From contig OY751494.1 in NCBI GenBank assembly GCA_963565915.1, positions 3,410,001-3,474,000 of the forward strand: a DNA stretch of 64,000 nt, in the 5' to 3' direction. Below the pieces are notes generated by a model. The model was not told the origin of the DNA. It saw nothing but the letters and a program-made list of their open reading frames with translations, and searched no databases. This stretch comes from Entoloma clypeatum. Taxonomy: Eukaryota > Basidiomycota > Agaricomycetes > Agaricales > Entolomataceae. Positions 39,599 through 50,183 of the stretch are shown piece after piece. How positions within the stretch are numbered: the first letter of the stretch is position 1; every line of letters begins with the position of its first letter. The position numbers and the translations under genes were made by a program.

Positions 39599-42500
39599 CT
39601 AGTTCTTTATCAGTCCGAAGTACGGGATAAACTTGGAAAAGAGGATTTTCCCCAGATTCTTAGTCAAAAGGTCTGCAGGGTTATTCACTCCTTCGATGAA
39701 TTCGACCGTAATAATTCCTTCGGAGACTTTTTCTCTGACGAAGTGGAATCGCACGTCAATGTGCTTGGATCGCTTCTCAGTTACAGGGTTGGATGCGATA
39801 AAGACGGAGCCGTTGTTATCTCCGTAGATCGGTACTGACCCGATCTGCATTCCAAGTTCGGCAAGCATGCTTCTCAGCCATGTTGCTGCGCGACTGCAAT
39901 CTGATAGCGCCATATACTCTGCTTCTGTAGAAGAGAGGGCGATGGTCTTTTGCGCCGATGATACCCATGTTATCGCTCCAGACGCCAGTGATATGAAGAA
40001 GCCAGTGGTAGACCTCCTCGTGTTTTCATCTGACGCCCAGTCGGAGTCTGTGAATGCATAGATCCCTTTCCCTGAGTCCCCATCGTACATGATTGCGTAA
40101 TTTTTCGTTGCCTTCAAATATCTGCAAATATCCCTAGCCACCTCTAAATGGCGTTTGGTGGGATTTGCGGAAAATTGGGACATTTTGATTACAGCAAAGC
40201 AGATGTCAGGCCTCGTTCCAATCATCAGATATAGGAGTGATCCGATGACGGATTGGTACTTGGATCGGAGTTCCGCATTGGGTTCATCTTCGGACGCCAT
40301 GGGTTTGTAGCCCGTAGGGAGTGGCGTATGGGTGGCATTAGATTCGCTCATCCCCATGCGTGCCAGAATTTTCTCAAGGTAAGGTACTTGATCGATGAAG
40401 ATACGTTTCCCGTGTTGCCTTATTTGGATAGAGAGAAATTCTTTCGGTTCCCCATCAGGCACAAGGTGCCCTAGGTCCCTACATTCCCATGTGGTCATGA
40501 AGGCCTTCTTTTTCTCTAGCATATACTCCCGGTTTGTGCTGAGAAAAGCAGAGTCGTCGACATAGATGACGGCGATTACAATTTCCCCACTGGTACTTTT
40601 GTGAATGAACACTCCCGCATCGGAGTGAAGCCGGACAAAGCCGAGCTTTTTCATGGAGGAATCAAGTTCCCTCCACCAGGCTAATGCGGCCTGCTTAAGT
40701 CCATATAGAGCTTTGAATAGTTGGTACACGAGGTGTTCTTTCCCTTTTACTATGTAGCCCTCAGGCTGTCGCATGTAAATGACTTCACGGAGCGTTCCAT
40801 AGAGGAAGGCTGATGAGACGTCCAAAAGAGTCATGAACCACCCTTCAAGGGCTGTCAATGCCAGTATTAGTCGGACGGTTTCATATCTTACGACTGGTGA
40901 GAAGATCTGATCGAAGTCGATCCCTTCTACCTGTGAGAAGCCTTTTGCGACGAGGCGCGCTTTCAGACGCCCATCGGACTTTTCGTTGTAAACCCATTTG
41001 TTCCTTAGAGCTTTCCTCCCTGCAGGCAGGGGTACTAGCTCCGTGATCACCCCGCGGCGTTTGAGCATATCTAGCTCTTTACGTTCAGCCGCATACCAGT
41101 CTTCTTTGTTTGGAAGAGGGTATATGTCTTTATGGGACATTTCAACGATGCCAACTTGGACTGATATTGCCTCCATCAGGAGGTCATTCATCCATGCCGT
41201 TTGACCGCCCAATCTCCGTCTTCGATCTAATTTTTCAAGATCAGACGCTGGAGTGTCTTCCCCATAGATGCTTCCTGGCATCTTCCGAACTCGTCGTTCC
41301 CTGATCGGTCGATCTGGTACTTGCTCGGGTTGTGGAGTGGGTACTCGCGGTTCGTCATCAGGCTCACTGGCAGGCAGTTCGTTGTCTGATTCAGGTTGAT
41401 CCTGTTCAATGGGAACTGGGATATGAGGTGTTTCGTTGTGACTATCGTCATCGTTGCTGCCAGGAATGAGATCCTCAAACTCATCAGCCGGCTCTGGGTT
41501 TTCCATTTCTGGGTGGTTTTCTGGCAACGGGTCAATGTGGCATCTAGGGTACTTGCTTTCATCAAAGATAGCTTTCCCGCCCATGAAAATCGTGTTGGTC
41601 TCAGGATCCATGAAGCGGTATCCTTTGACCCCTGGTTTCGATCCGAGATAAATCATCAATCGGGATCTTGATTCCAGGGAGTTCCTACGTTTCTCCTTTG
41701 GGATATATACATATGCCTGACATCCGAATACTCTGACACTAGACATGTCGGGGATCTCATTGGTCACCCTGAAGTAAGGGGTTTTCCATTCAAGACGCTG
41801 CATGGGGGTTCTGTTGTAGAGAAATGCTGCGTGTTCCAAACAGAATTCCCACCACATGGGCGGTAAGCATGCGTCAAAGCGTAATGCCTGAGATTTTTCC
41901 CATAGTGTTCGATTGATCCTTTCTGCTCTACCATTCTGCTGGTGCTGATATGGGAGCGTGACATCGATCAGAATTCCATGATCGGCAAGTACATCCTTGT
42001 ATTCGTCAAATTCTCCACCTCCATCAACCCGCCACTTTTTAGGGGTAGCGGCAAATTGATTCTGGATCATCGCAAGGAATTGTTTCAGCGCCGTGATGGC
42101 ACCTGACTTCTTCCTAAGCAAGACGACCCAGACATGGGATGAAAAATCGTCCAAAAAGGTAAGGAAATATTTGTACTTATGGTACGATGCCGTGGATATC
42201 TGCTTCAAATCCGAATGGATCAAATCAAAGGGTTTGACAGCCCTTGTCATTGAGTTAGGATAAGATTGATTCGGCATTTTCCCTTTTAGACACCCCGTGC
42301 AGCTTTCCTGTGATTTCTCACGTACTAACGTTTTGGGTACTCCTTTGGTACTGGTGGGAATCTTATTGAGCGCTTGGTCATTTGGGTGGCCAAGGCGTTT
42401 GTGCCAGGTTTCGACAGTGATTTCGCTAGAGATCGCATGGATCTGGTCAAGGCGTATTTCAGTGTCTAACCAATAAATGGTTTGTCCGAGAATGTGAGGC

Positions 42501-44326
42501 GAGAACTGTATTTTGTTCTGTCCTTTGGAGATGTTGATTTCTCCACGCATTCCGTCTACTTTGTATCCGTGATTAAGGAAGACACCTAGGGACAATAGGC
42601 GTGTGTCCATGTCCGGAATGTAGAATACAGGTCGGAGAAGGTGGGTTTTTACTTCCCCATTTAGGGTATGCCGTACTGGAACGGCCCCAACTCCGAGAAT
42701 TTCCAGTTTCTTTCCCTTTTCAGCTGTTTGGACAAATCGCTTAGCCTTGAGAGGCCTGTAGTACGCGAAGTCCTTGAACTCATGGGTAAAGTGTAACGAG
42801 GCACCGGAGTCTAAGATCCATTGTGCGCGTTCTTTCTCCTTACAGTGTGTGCATGACGCAAAGTGCTTTATATATTTTTTATATAGATCGTTGTCAATGT
42901 GATCCATACATTCTGCACTAGTACTAGCTAATATTTTACACGTCTGTAAGGAGGTGTTATTAGCTTTCCTTAATTGGTCAGATTCAGGAGAGGAAGATGA
43001 CGAACCGTCAAGTTCAATGAGCCCATCTTCGAATTGTTCCGGCCCCATCCGCTCGCTTTGATGGTCTATGTCCATCATCTTCAGCGAATCTTCTATCGAC
43101 GGGGCTACGCGACGCTGTTTAGCTGGCCTTTCGTCGATGTCAGGGATGATGGTGTCTAGGATGCGAAGATTCGATCCTGAGGGGCGAGCACCGATGCCGC
43201 GTGCGAGTTTGCGGACATGGTCGTTCTTTTTCCACACGGATGGTTTTCCAGAAGGAAGTCCGGTGTACTGTGACGGGGGGGGGTTCATTCGTTGCAGGAG
43301 CGACTGCATCTTTGCGGAATCGGGCTGTGCGGTACTTGTCGTTTTCCCGCGACCAGTGACGGTGGTGAAGGATGGTGCCGGAAGAGGAGGGAAGTGGATG
43401 GCAGGAGCAACAAACTCAACTGTTTCCTCCACATGTTCGGACGCGTTGTCCGCAGTGTTGGCGCTTTTCTTCTGATTGCGCCAGCGTCCCTTTCCCTTCT
43501 TCTTCTCAGAAGCGGTACTTGGGTCGACCGAGTTAGGCTGCTCGTCAGCATCGTTCTGCGAGGTACTCGGCTTTTGCTGCCTTTCCCATTTGGGGTCCTG
43601 CCCCTTGCGCTTTGTCCCGGAGATTTTGCGGGCCTGCTCGTTGGACGCCCGAGTAGACCCTACTGCATACTTGCGCCGGTATTCAGAGATGATGCTTTCG
43701 GCGACGGCTTTGTAGGTAAAATCGTCGGCGTCATATACCTGGAAAAGGGCGGTGGAGAGTGACGACCAGGCGTCGGGAATTGCATTGGCCAGGATCATTG
43801 CCTGCATCAGATCGGGAACGACAAACTTCGAATCGGCGAGCCGGGCAAAAAGAGACCCCAGGCGTTCAATCTCGGGCACGGGGTCGCGCCCAGAGAGCTT
43901 GTAGGTGGCGGCGGCTTTGAAGTCGCCGAAGATGACGGCCGGGGATACCTTGGAGTAGTTATCTTTTAGCTCGTTCCATGCGTCAAGTGCCGAGGTGCTA
44001 TCCTTGATGTGGCGTCTGATCGCCTCAGAGACCTTCAGGCGTATCGCCCCGAGAGCTACGTCGTCGTCCCTGATCCAGGCTTTTTCCTCCTTACGGAAGC
44101 CGGGCTGGTCGACCGTGGTAGTCAGTACAGGGGGAGCGGCGGCGGTGGGACCGGGAGTGGAGACCGTAGTGGTGAAGTCGGCGATCACAGGACGAGTGAT
44201 GTCGCCGGAGACGATGCGCCAGACTCCTTGATGAAGGAGGTAGGACTTCATTTTCTCGGCCCAGCTTTGGTAGTCGATGCCGTCAAAGGCGGTGATGGTG
44301 TCCATGGCGGAGCGAGAGGTAGACAT
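39599..44326 (-). CDS. C2b Gag-Pol polyprotein (intact)
   Basis: A 1575-residue polyprotein. Gag N-terminus INYQSWAEKM-type (AFDGIDYQSWAEKMKSYLL) with TWY-less copia capsid region. A Lys/Arg/Trp-rich basic segment (EKKKGKGRWRNQKK) replaces a zinc knuckle. Protease WILDSGASLHFTHEF; pre-integrase CTGCLKGKMPNQ; integrase HSDLKQIS, RVDGGGEFDEY, NGRAERINR; reverse transcriptase KWVYNEKSDGRLKARL, LYGLKQAALAWW, IYVDDSAFLS; RNase H TDSDWASDENTRR, YGDNNGSVFIASN, KRSKHIDVRFHF. All catalytic residues that I can locate are present, so this copy may be active. The start ATG follows a conserved acceptor-like TTTTTAG by 11 nt. Confidence 0.95.
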   Translation of the reverse strand: MSTSRSAMDTITAFDGIDYQSWAEKMKSYLLHQGVWRIVSGDITRPVIADFTTTVSTPGPTAAAPPVLTTTVDQPGFRKEEKAWIRDDDVALGAIRLKVSEAIRRHIKDSTSALDAWNELKDNYSKVSPAVIFGDFKAAATYKLSGRDPVPEIERLGSLFARLADSKFVVPDLMQAMILANAIPDAWSSLSTALFQVYDADDFTYKAVAESIISEYRRKYAVGSTRASNEQARKISGTKRKGQDPKWERQQKPSTSQNDADEQPNSVDPSTASEKKKGKGRWRNQKKSANTADNASEHVEETVEFVAPAIHFPPLPAPSFTTVTGRGKTTSTAQPDSAKMQSLLQRMNPPPSQYTGLPSGKPSVWKKNDHVRKLARGIGARPSGSNLRILDTIIPDIDERPAKQRRVAPSIEDSLKMMDIDHQSERMGPEQFEDGLIELDGSSSSSPESDQLRKANNTSLQTCKILASTSAECMDHIDNDLYKKYIKHFASCTHCKEKERAQWILDSGASLHFTHEFKDFAYYRPLKAKRFVQTAEKGKKLEILGVGAVPVRHTLNGEVKTHLLRPVFYIPDMDTRLLSLGVFLNHGYKVDGMRGEINISKGQNKIQFSPHILGQTIYWLDTEIRLDQIHAISSEITVETWHKRLGHPNDQALNKIPTSTKGVPKTLVREKSQESCTGCLKGKMPNQSYPNSMTRAVKPFDLIHSDLKQISTASYHKYKYFLTFLDDFSSHVWVVLLRKKSGAITALKQFLAMIQNQFAATPKKWRVDGGGEFDEYKDVLADHGILIDVTLPYQHQQNGRAERINRTLWEKSQALRFDACLPPMWWEFCLEHAAFLYNRTPMQRLEWKTPYFRVTNEIPDMSSVRVFGCQAYVYIPKEKRRNSLESRSRLMIYLGSKPGVKGYRFMDPETNTIFMGGKAIFDESKYPRCHIDPLPENHPEMENPEPADEFEDLIPGSNDDDSHNETPHIPVPIEQDQPESDNELPASEPDDEPRVPTPQPEQVPDRPIRERRVRKMPGSIYGEDTPASDLEKLDRRRRLGGQTAWMNDLLMEAISVQVGIVEMSHKDIYPLPNKEDWYAAERKELDMLKRRGVITELVPLPAGRKALRNKWVYNEKSDGRLKARLVAKGFSQVEGIDFDQIFSPVVRYETVRLILALTALEGWFMTLLDVSSAFLYGTLREVIYMRQPEGYIVKGKEHLVYQLFKALYGLKQAALAWWRELDSSMKKLGFVRLHSDAGVFIHKSTSGEIVIAVIYVDDSAFLSTNREYMLEKKKAFMTTWECRDLGHLVPDGEPKEFLSIQIRQHGKRIFIDQVPYLEKILARMGMSESNATHTPLPTGYKPMASEDEPNAELRSKYQSVIGSLLYLMIGTRPDICFAVIKMSQFSANPTKRHLEVARDICRYLKATKNYAIMYDGDSGKGIYAFTDSDWASDENTRRSTTGFFISLASGAITWVSSAQKTIALSSTEAEYMALSDCSRAATWLRSMLAELGMQIGSVPIYGDNNGSVFIASNPVTEKRSKHIDVRFHFVREKVSEGIITVEFIEGVNNPADLLTKNLGKILFSKFIPYFGLIKN

Positions 44327-44337
44327 TGTGAATGAAT

Positions 44338-44778
44338 CTAAAAAGGGTTCTCAATCAGTGATGTGTTATGAATATGATTCGAGAAAACAATTGAATGATT
44401 CCTTGTGACATATTCCCTTCAGGAATAGCGGTCATGGGAAAACCCTTTATATGTCAGAAACGTATAAGGTGCGATCAACGTTTCCACATGGAGTGTACTA
44501 TGTCAATCCCCTTAGGGACGCCTCATGACAGGTACTTGTCGTAATGACGTTTCCCAGGTTCATGTGTGAAGAAGTATGACTCAGAACCTAGATCTTTCGA
44601 TCGGTTCTTTGCCAACCAGGGTAGAGTGGGCAGGTACTCGCTGTTGCCAGCGTTTCCCAGGTCCCTCTGCTATCCGGGGCCCATAACCTGTTGAAGTTCC
44701 ACCTGGGCGCTAGCCACAGGCGTACTGAGCAACATAGCTACAGTGGAAGTACTCTACGATACCGCTATGGTCACTTAC
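44338..44778 (-). other. Candidate leader intron of C2b (441 nt)
   Basis: Minus-strand donor AT|GTAAGT in the LTR (44778) and acceptor CCCTTTTTAG (ending 44338), 11 nt before gag. Same place as in C2a although the surrounding leader has diverged. It contains the primer site. Confidence 0.5.
44677..44688 (-). other. C2b primer-binding site (half-tRNA iMet type)
   Basis: GGTTATGGGCCC on the minus strand directly after the 5' LTR, the same as in the other copia elements. Confidence 0.75.
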
Positions 44779-44996
44779 ATGGTTTGGAGGGGTAAGTCTG
44801 GTGAGAGCGGTTGAGGCTGGTGAGAGCGATGGAGCTGGTTAAGAGTCAAGAGACAACTTGTTGATATTGACAGTTTCCTGGTCTTATATACCGTACTACT
44901 GTTTGTACCAACCAAACAAGTATGTAATGAAGATATGTAAGGTCACATGATGTAATCTAATCTAATCTAATCTACGTGATGGGAAAAGTTTCAACA
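44689..44996 (-). repeat. C2b 5' LTR (308 bp)
   Basis: Inverted ends TGTTGAA/TTCAACA. Contains the TATATAA box and the donor GTAAGT as in C2a. Followed by the target copy ATATC at 44997-45001. Confidence 0.95.
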
Positions 44997-45001
44997 ATAT
45001 C

Positions 45002-45395
45002 AACAAAATTCACTCCTCTACTCCCCGTTCATGCCAGAGATCCTCGCCATGGTACAATACGCCGACAACATCCTCATCTACTGCTCTTCCTCCATCGTTA
45101 CCCTTTGACGAGCTCAGTACTGCGTCCGAGTCACAACTCCGACGTCATCCAACCACTTCCACATCAATGTGTCTCTCACCGAGATCTCTCCGAGGACCTC
45201 CGCACCTCCGACCTCTCCTCTGACCTCCTGAAATTGGGACACCTTATCCAACAAACGGCGGCACAACACATACGTTGAAGCCACGTCCCTCCCCTTCGTC
45301 GTTCCTCCACATTTCCGGAGTTCCGCTCCGGTCTCAGTCCTACGTCCGACCTCCAACAGACTCCGACAAAGCTCCGACTTTTCACCTACTTGACA
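45002..45395 (+). repeat. G3 3' LTR, right part (394 bp)
   Basis: Continues the G3 3' LTR after C2b and aligns with 26072-26465 of the 5' LTR; ends CTACTTGACA. With 319 bp on the left the total is 713 bp, the same as the 5' LTR. Confidence 0.92.
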
Positions 45396-45517
45396 GAGAG
45401 GCAGGATAACAGATTTTTAAAGCTAATGTCTCTTTTAAAAGCCCCATCAAGAATAGTAGGATAACCCATGATACACGAAGCAATTAAATGCATACCAAGA
45501 AAGCATCAAGCAGGACA

Positions 45518-46730
45518 TTAATGCCACTCACCACGAATAATCTGCTCAGCACTACAAAATTGCCAATTTCCACCTTCCTCTCCTGGAAACAATGGTGATC
45601 TATTCTTCAAGTCGTCCCATGTCATCGGCCGTTTCTTGGCATACTCAAGCAGTTGCAGATCTGTTCCAGAATACATGTCAGGATCAACCTCAGTATTGTT
45701 GGATGCACCAATCGTGCTTGTGGATGAGCTAGGAGTGAGTCCAGGCACTTCTGAATCAAAGCTGTACTGCATTGAAGAAGCTGAGGCAGAGGGATGCAAG
45801 GAGGGTGGTGAACTTGGAATAGTGGGCAATATGCATGCACTAGAATAGTTGTTCGGCTGTTGCATCATGTGAGCAATAGGAGGATAGGAAGCAGGGATAG
45901 TAATGTGATTGTCGCCCCCTCCTCCAGGCTGCCTCTGGTATAACTCGATGAGCTTGGTGACCTCCAACTGCACTGCCTCTGCCTTAGCACTTGCAAGGCG
46001 CATAGCGTTGGCCAAATGGGGCTGTGCTTGAACCATGAGACAGATCGGAGACACGCGGAAATGGAGTAGCGGGCATGGACAGTGGTCAGCAGTGTCGAAG
46101 ACGAACATTGTTTCATCATAACGAGTTGAGTTGTGGATATAAGAACAAAACCACCTTGCATGGATAGGAATATATTCAATTTCGTCAGGAATCTTCAGAG
46201 GAGCATCAGAAAGTTGGTAGCCAGCACATTTCCAAGAGTGCTCACATCAGGGATCATCCGCCCTGGATCTGGCTGGCCAATTGCAATGAGTGATTTGTGA
46301 TGTGCAAAATCTCTGTGCTCGTGTTTAAGCAACACCAACCATTGCGCTCTACTCAGGACAAACACATAGTATCCCAAATCATACTGGCGGTGATGACTGC
46401 CACACACTGTACTCAAGAATGTACAATCAGAACTTTCAAAGTAGGGCAGCAGGCTGACACTCACAACAGAGAAGGTTTGATTGATCATCCTTCCTGAAAC
46501 CACTTAGCGATGGGGCTATGCTGCGAATAAATGGAACCTGCAAAGTGATGCATGACACTACACCATACAAAAGTGGGGGATGTTCCACTTGCCTGGCCAA
46601 TATCGCCAGCCTTTCGAGCCATGATGTGGGCTACATCAACAGGGTCGTCCCCACAAAAGATGCAGACTCCACCATCTCTAATTGTGACGTTTGACCTGGA
46701 TATGGCGCTGGAGCCGTCAGTTGTTGGCAT
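45518..46730 (-). CDS. HNH-nuclease-domain protein
   Basis: Four exons: 46730-46593, 46537-46465, 46406-46246 and 46192-45518, giving 348 residues with frame kept. The first exon has IRDGGVCIFCGDDPVDVAHI (CxxC and the first His) and the third has LCGSHHRQYDLGYYVFV, together an HNH_2-type fold as in many basidiomycete proteins. The C-terminal part is a Ser- and Pro-rich linker and a short tail with LLEYAKKRPMTWDDLKNRSP. Intron 1 uses a GC donor (CAG|GCAAGT). The last codons contain GGTGAGT, so a further 3' exon is possible. Substrate unknown; such proteins are common and often numerous in mushrooms. Its 3' end is only 122 bp from G3. The N-terminus may extend upstream. Confidence 0.65.
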
Positions 46731-46852
46731 CTTGATTTTGAACAGTGTCCGACTAGCATTTGAGTTCCGTCGAAAGGCGCAAAGCTTCTTTGCGCTCTCT
46801 TGGAGCTACCTTTGATTCGGTGGCAGACAAGACAGAATGAAGTAACACGTTT

Positions 46853-47134
46853 GTGACGAATGTCACATTCGTGACTCGGATGCGGCTGCACGACGCGTTG
46901 ACGATCGGTTCCGTATCACAGCCCGAGTTAATGAAGACGGTCCGCAAACGTGTTGATGTCGAGCTTAGCGGGACTCATACCAAAGGAGAGACTGTCGTCG
47001 ACATCTGGAACTATCAATCCTGCGATGACACATGGGGCCCCGGTGGCAAGAATTGCCTGATCGCGCAGTCTCTGGATGTGCGCCGTTTCTTAGGGTGTTG
47101 CTTCCTATGTCTGTTGATCACGCATTGCACCTAG
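46853..47134 (+). pseudogene. Nucleoside hydrolase 3' fragment
   Basis: Plus-strand frame with LHDALTIGSVSQPELM, VDVELSGTHTKGETVVDIW and GPGGKNCLIAQSLDV, the C-terminal part of inosine-uridine-preferring nucleoside hydrolases. The N-terminal part with the calcium-binding Asp cluster is absent upstream, where the HNH gene begins on the other strand. The end (RRFLGCCFLCLLITHCT) looks frameshifted compared with the family. A relic, most likely. Confidence 0.6.
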
Positions 47135-47298
47135 ATTGATGGTTTCTTTGGACTCCTGCTGGAATGTGTATCTTGATGCGACCAAGTGTCTCCTCTCAAC
47201 ATACGAGAAATGTGATTTTTATCCAGACCGATTTCATAGAGTAGATTTCGTATGCGCATGATATCGTGTGTGTCAACGTAAGTGAAGGACTCAATTAA
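47135..47298. other. 3' intergenic spacer
   Basis: Convergent end region between the nucleoside hydrolase relic and the S28 gene. No further signal seen. Confidence 0.4.
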
Positions 47299-49704
47299 TT
47301 ACAGAATGCCTGCTCCCTTGGAGAAAGCGTTGATAGGTTTGCTATTATAGATCCTGCTAGGTGCCACAGCCCGAGCAACGACAGCAGCTGAGTCAGGGTA
47401 CTGGTGCCCTTCTGTTGGCTTCCAGGTCGCCAACCAGGTGTTCATATATTTGAGCGCCTTTGCCTGCAGAGCAGCGATGGTGGGGTCCGCACGGGCTGCG
47501 GAGGTTCCGAGATCAGAGCAATGGAACCCGTCACTGAGTGCAATCGGCTGCATGTCCGTACTTTGGACGGTGTGGTTGGTAGCGGATACTGTGCTTTCTT
47601 TCCAAGGGTCACCTGGGTACAAGATGACACGAGGATAGAAGATATCTTGTTTTTTAGACTCACGAATGCCGTTGGCAAAAAACAAGCGGTCCACTTTCAC
47701 ATCCCATCCATTGTAAACATGGTTTGTGACATCAAGATTAGAGGCAGCTGTCGTCGTCGAGAGGGGTGTGGGGAATGCACCCGGGAACATTTGCTGACAT
47801 TGTCGCTATGTGGAGGAAGATGAACAAGAGGAGCAGTCTAAAATACTCCAACATACCAAGTCGTAGTCAGGTTGAACAAGTCGCGACACAAGCGTAGGAT
47901 ATCCCTTCGGCGCTGCCTCCTATTATGAAAGTGAGGTGTGTGCATATACAAGCGACATGGTGCGAACCTGAAGCCATCCAACTTGATTGCATCTATGGGC
48001 ACCTAATTAGTCGGGAAAGAGAAACTATGACAAGTTTCAGACTCACACAATCCAGAACCAAGACCGGTCAGCATTGTCAATTGTGGTATTTGTCCAATAT
48101 GGTTGCGAGGTGTCGTATGTCCCCAAACAGACCCTGCAGACGAAATGCACCCATTAGGGAGGGAGGTCAACTTGACTGTCTTATGCTCACCCCACATCAA
48201 CATCCCCGCAAACTGTGAGTGGTAAGCAAGAGTTGTTAGTGAAAGAAAGATAATGTATGCACTTATAGAATTATACGTGTTCTTGAAATAGTCACCCCAA
48301 GCAGTAAGAGCGTGTTGTAAACCCCATCCTGTTGCAGGGGCAGACACTCCACTCCTGACTTCCAAAGCATCACAGAACTGGAAGAACCGCCCACCGGGAC
48401 CTGTATTAGGTTGCAACAACTGCCAATCCCAAAGGTTGTTCCTCACTGAATAAGACAATGCGTCAAAATAAACGATAGAATAGACTAAAGGACTTACAGG
48501 CACTGGCAACGTCGTCCAGATGGGACACTGCACCCATGCCGAAACTTTCTTTGAGAGCTTGAATAGCAGTGGTATCGTTGCTTGTGAGGACGCTGTCGAC
48601 GTGGGCAATCACGGCCTGAACATCAGATGAGCAATTTTGGGGCATGTTGACCCGAATGGGCTCAAAATACGCCCAGAAATCGCTGAATGTTATGTTCATA
48701 TTGAGACGGGGGCGAAGGGAACAGTGAGCCTCACAGAATAGCTTCTACTACGGCTGAGGATGCGTAGCCTGCGAAGAAAACACCAGGTTTGCTATTGAAA
48801 GGACACTCAGATAGTATATGGGAAAGTAAATTAAGAGTGCTCACTTCACCATCGTCCAACTGGTAAGAGCACCTAGAGCGGAGGCGAGAGTGAGTAGCAT
48901 CGAGAGTGAATCCGGGTCATGGGCCGCATACCAGCATAGCTGCCTCCAGATAGGATCCAGGGAGCTTTGCCTGGCGCCAATTGGTCACCTCCTGGCATGG
49001 GAAGATTGACATTGCTCGCAAAATAAACCAAGTCGTCGACGGCTTGGTCAAGAGTATGCAGTTTCAAGCTTTCTACACTCAGATCCGGCCGGGGATTGCT
49101 CAATCCGTAAAATCTGTGTTCAAGGACAACGGTACTCCCGTTTTGCTGCTGAGCTATAGAAAATTGTCAGGGTGGCACAGGAACATCACGAAACCCACAG
49201 ACCTATGAGCCCGTTGATGGTCTTGTTTGTAAGATAAGCTTCAAAACCTAGTGGACAGACTGAGGTGGACAATGATGACACGAAGCCAATCATGAATTCT
49301 CACCATCGGCGTTGCCTTCCCCGGGGGTGGTGAGGATGATCGGGCCGCCTGGAGGGTTAAGTTACGTCAGAGTGTGTTGAGGGGACGCTATAAATTAAAC
49401 TACCAGGCTCATAGAACTCGTAGGTGTGCCAATAGCGTTGTTTGAATGTTCCCAAAGATGGATTATTATGGTCGATGAGCTGGTTGAAATAGTAGGTGGT
49501 ACTGTAAGGAGGGAGTTGTGTGCCATTGCGACTGGTCACTGGGGCGGCTGGGTCAGGGAGACGGACGTGCGGGACAACAGGCGGGCGCATGATATTAGCG
49601 TGAATTCTGCCATCCGGTAGGGCGGCAATTGCGACCTGGGACAGGAAAACGAGGGGAAGAAGGGCCGAGAGCAGGAGTATGCGCAACCCAGCGCTGGCGG
49701 CCAT
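47299..49704 (-). CDS. Secreted S28 family serine (Pro-Xaa) carboxypeptidase
   Basis: Fourteen exons: 49704-49404, 49348-49304, 49247-49203, 49153-48932, 48872-48845, 48791-48735, 48682-48498, 48445-48263, 48212-48191, 48133-48047, 47992-47968, 47919-47857, 47805-47664 and 47612-47299; 572 residues. All junctions are GT-AG and phases agree. Residues 1-27 are a signal peptide (LLLSALLPLVFLSQVAIA). Then FNQLIDHNNPS, GGPIILTTPGEGNADG, EHRFYGLSNP, SGGSYAGAL with the nucleophile Ser near residue 202, CLGTYDTSQPYW, CNQVGWLQ, and a C-terminal DGFHCSDLG with the likely catalytic His. It matches fungal secreted prolyl-directed peptidases over full length. Very small exons (22, 25 and 28 bp). Probably extracellular protein degradation. 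Confidence 0.9.
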
Positions 49705-50183
49705 TCCTACCAGACGTTGGTGGGGGGGAATCAGAAATCACATAAAGGCCTTGACCATATTAATAGTGGGGATGGCAGCATAGCATGTGGACTTCACGAC
49801 CCGAGAACCAGGGAGGAGTTAATGCAAATCGGGTTGACGGAGGTGATTGCACATGGTTGTGCCGCATGCGTTCTTCTGGCAGGATGGATCATGGCGCTTA
49901 GATATGATGTACATGTGCTACCTGAGAAACTCCATGGTAAGTATATACATCTGGTGGGCGGTAAGTATCAGCTTGATCTGGAAAGATACTCTCCCTGTCA
50001 TGACAATCGTTTTTTCATTTTTCGGGAGCACGTTACTGATAGCCCATGGCACGTGATGACGCGTTGTGGGTTCCAATATTTCTTGAACAGGGTCCAAACA
50101 AATGGACAAACAACTTTTGCTGCTGCTTCACGTCGACCTCACGCCCTCACGCCACCCTACGTTCCCCTCAAGAATCAACGAAA
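49705..50183. promoter_or_regulatory. Divergent intergenic region
   Basis: About 480 bp between the S28 gene (minus) and the membrane protein (plus), so it should hold both promoters. I see no clear TATA box. A CCAAT stretch is present near 50072 on the plus strand. Confidence 0.4.

Larger units (their letters stand above)
39217..44996 (-). mobile_element. C2b: full-length Ty1/copia element (minus strand), intact frame
   Basis: A 5780-bp element with 308-bp LTRs that differ at one base, in antisense orientation inside the G3 3' LTR, flanked by ATATC (39212-39216 and 44997-45001). Gag-pol is open over 1575 codons. Sister of C2a. Confidence 0.96.
25753..45395 (+). mobile_element. G3: Ty3/gypsy element split by two younger copia insertions
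   Basis: 5' LTR 25753-26465, gag, a -1 frameshift site, pol interrupted by C3 (27933-34674), pol continuation, an antisense gene, then the 3' LTR split by C2b (38898-39216 plus 45002-45395). Both LTRs are exactly 713 bp once C2b and one target copy are removed. They differ at several percent of sites, all transitions in the part I compared. No 5-bp target duplication is visible (ATGGG left, GAGAG right). Pol carries several nonsense codons and an RT active-site change. Confidence 0.92.

Noticed and set aside
47404..47823. A 139-codon plus-strand frame across the S28 gene
   Set aside because: Shadow of exons 13-14; it crosses a validated intron position and shows no motif.
50102..50183. In-frame extension upstream of the membrane protein ATG
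   Set aside because: The longer open frame belongs to the exon 2 phase read through the first intron; the spliced model from 50184 has a hydrophobic N-terminus and good splice sites.
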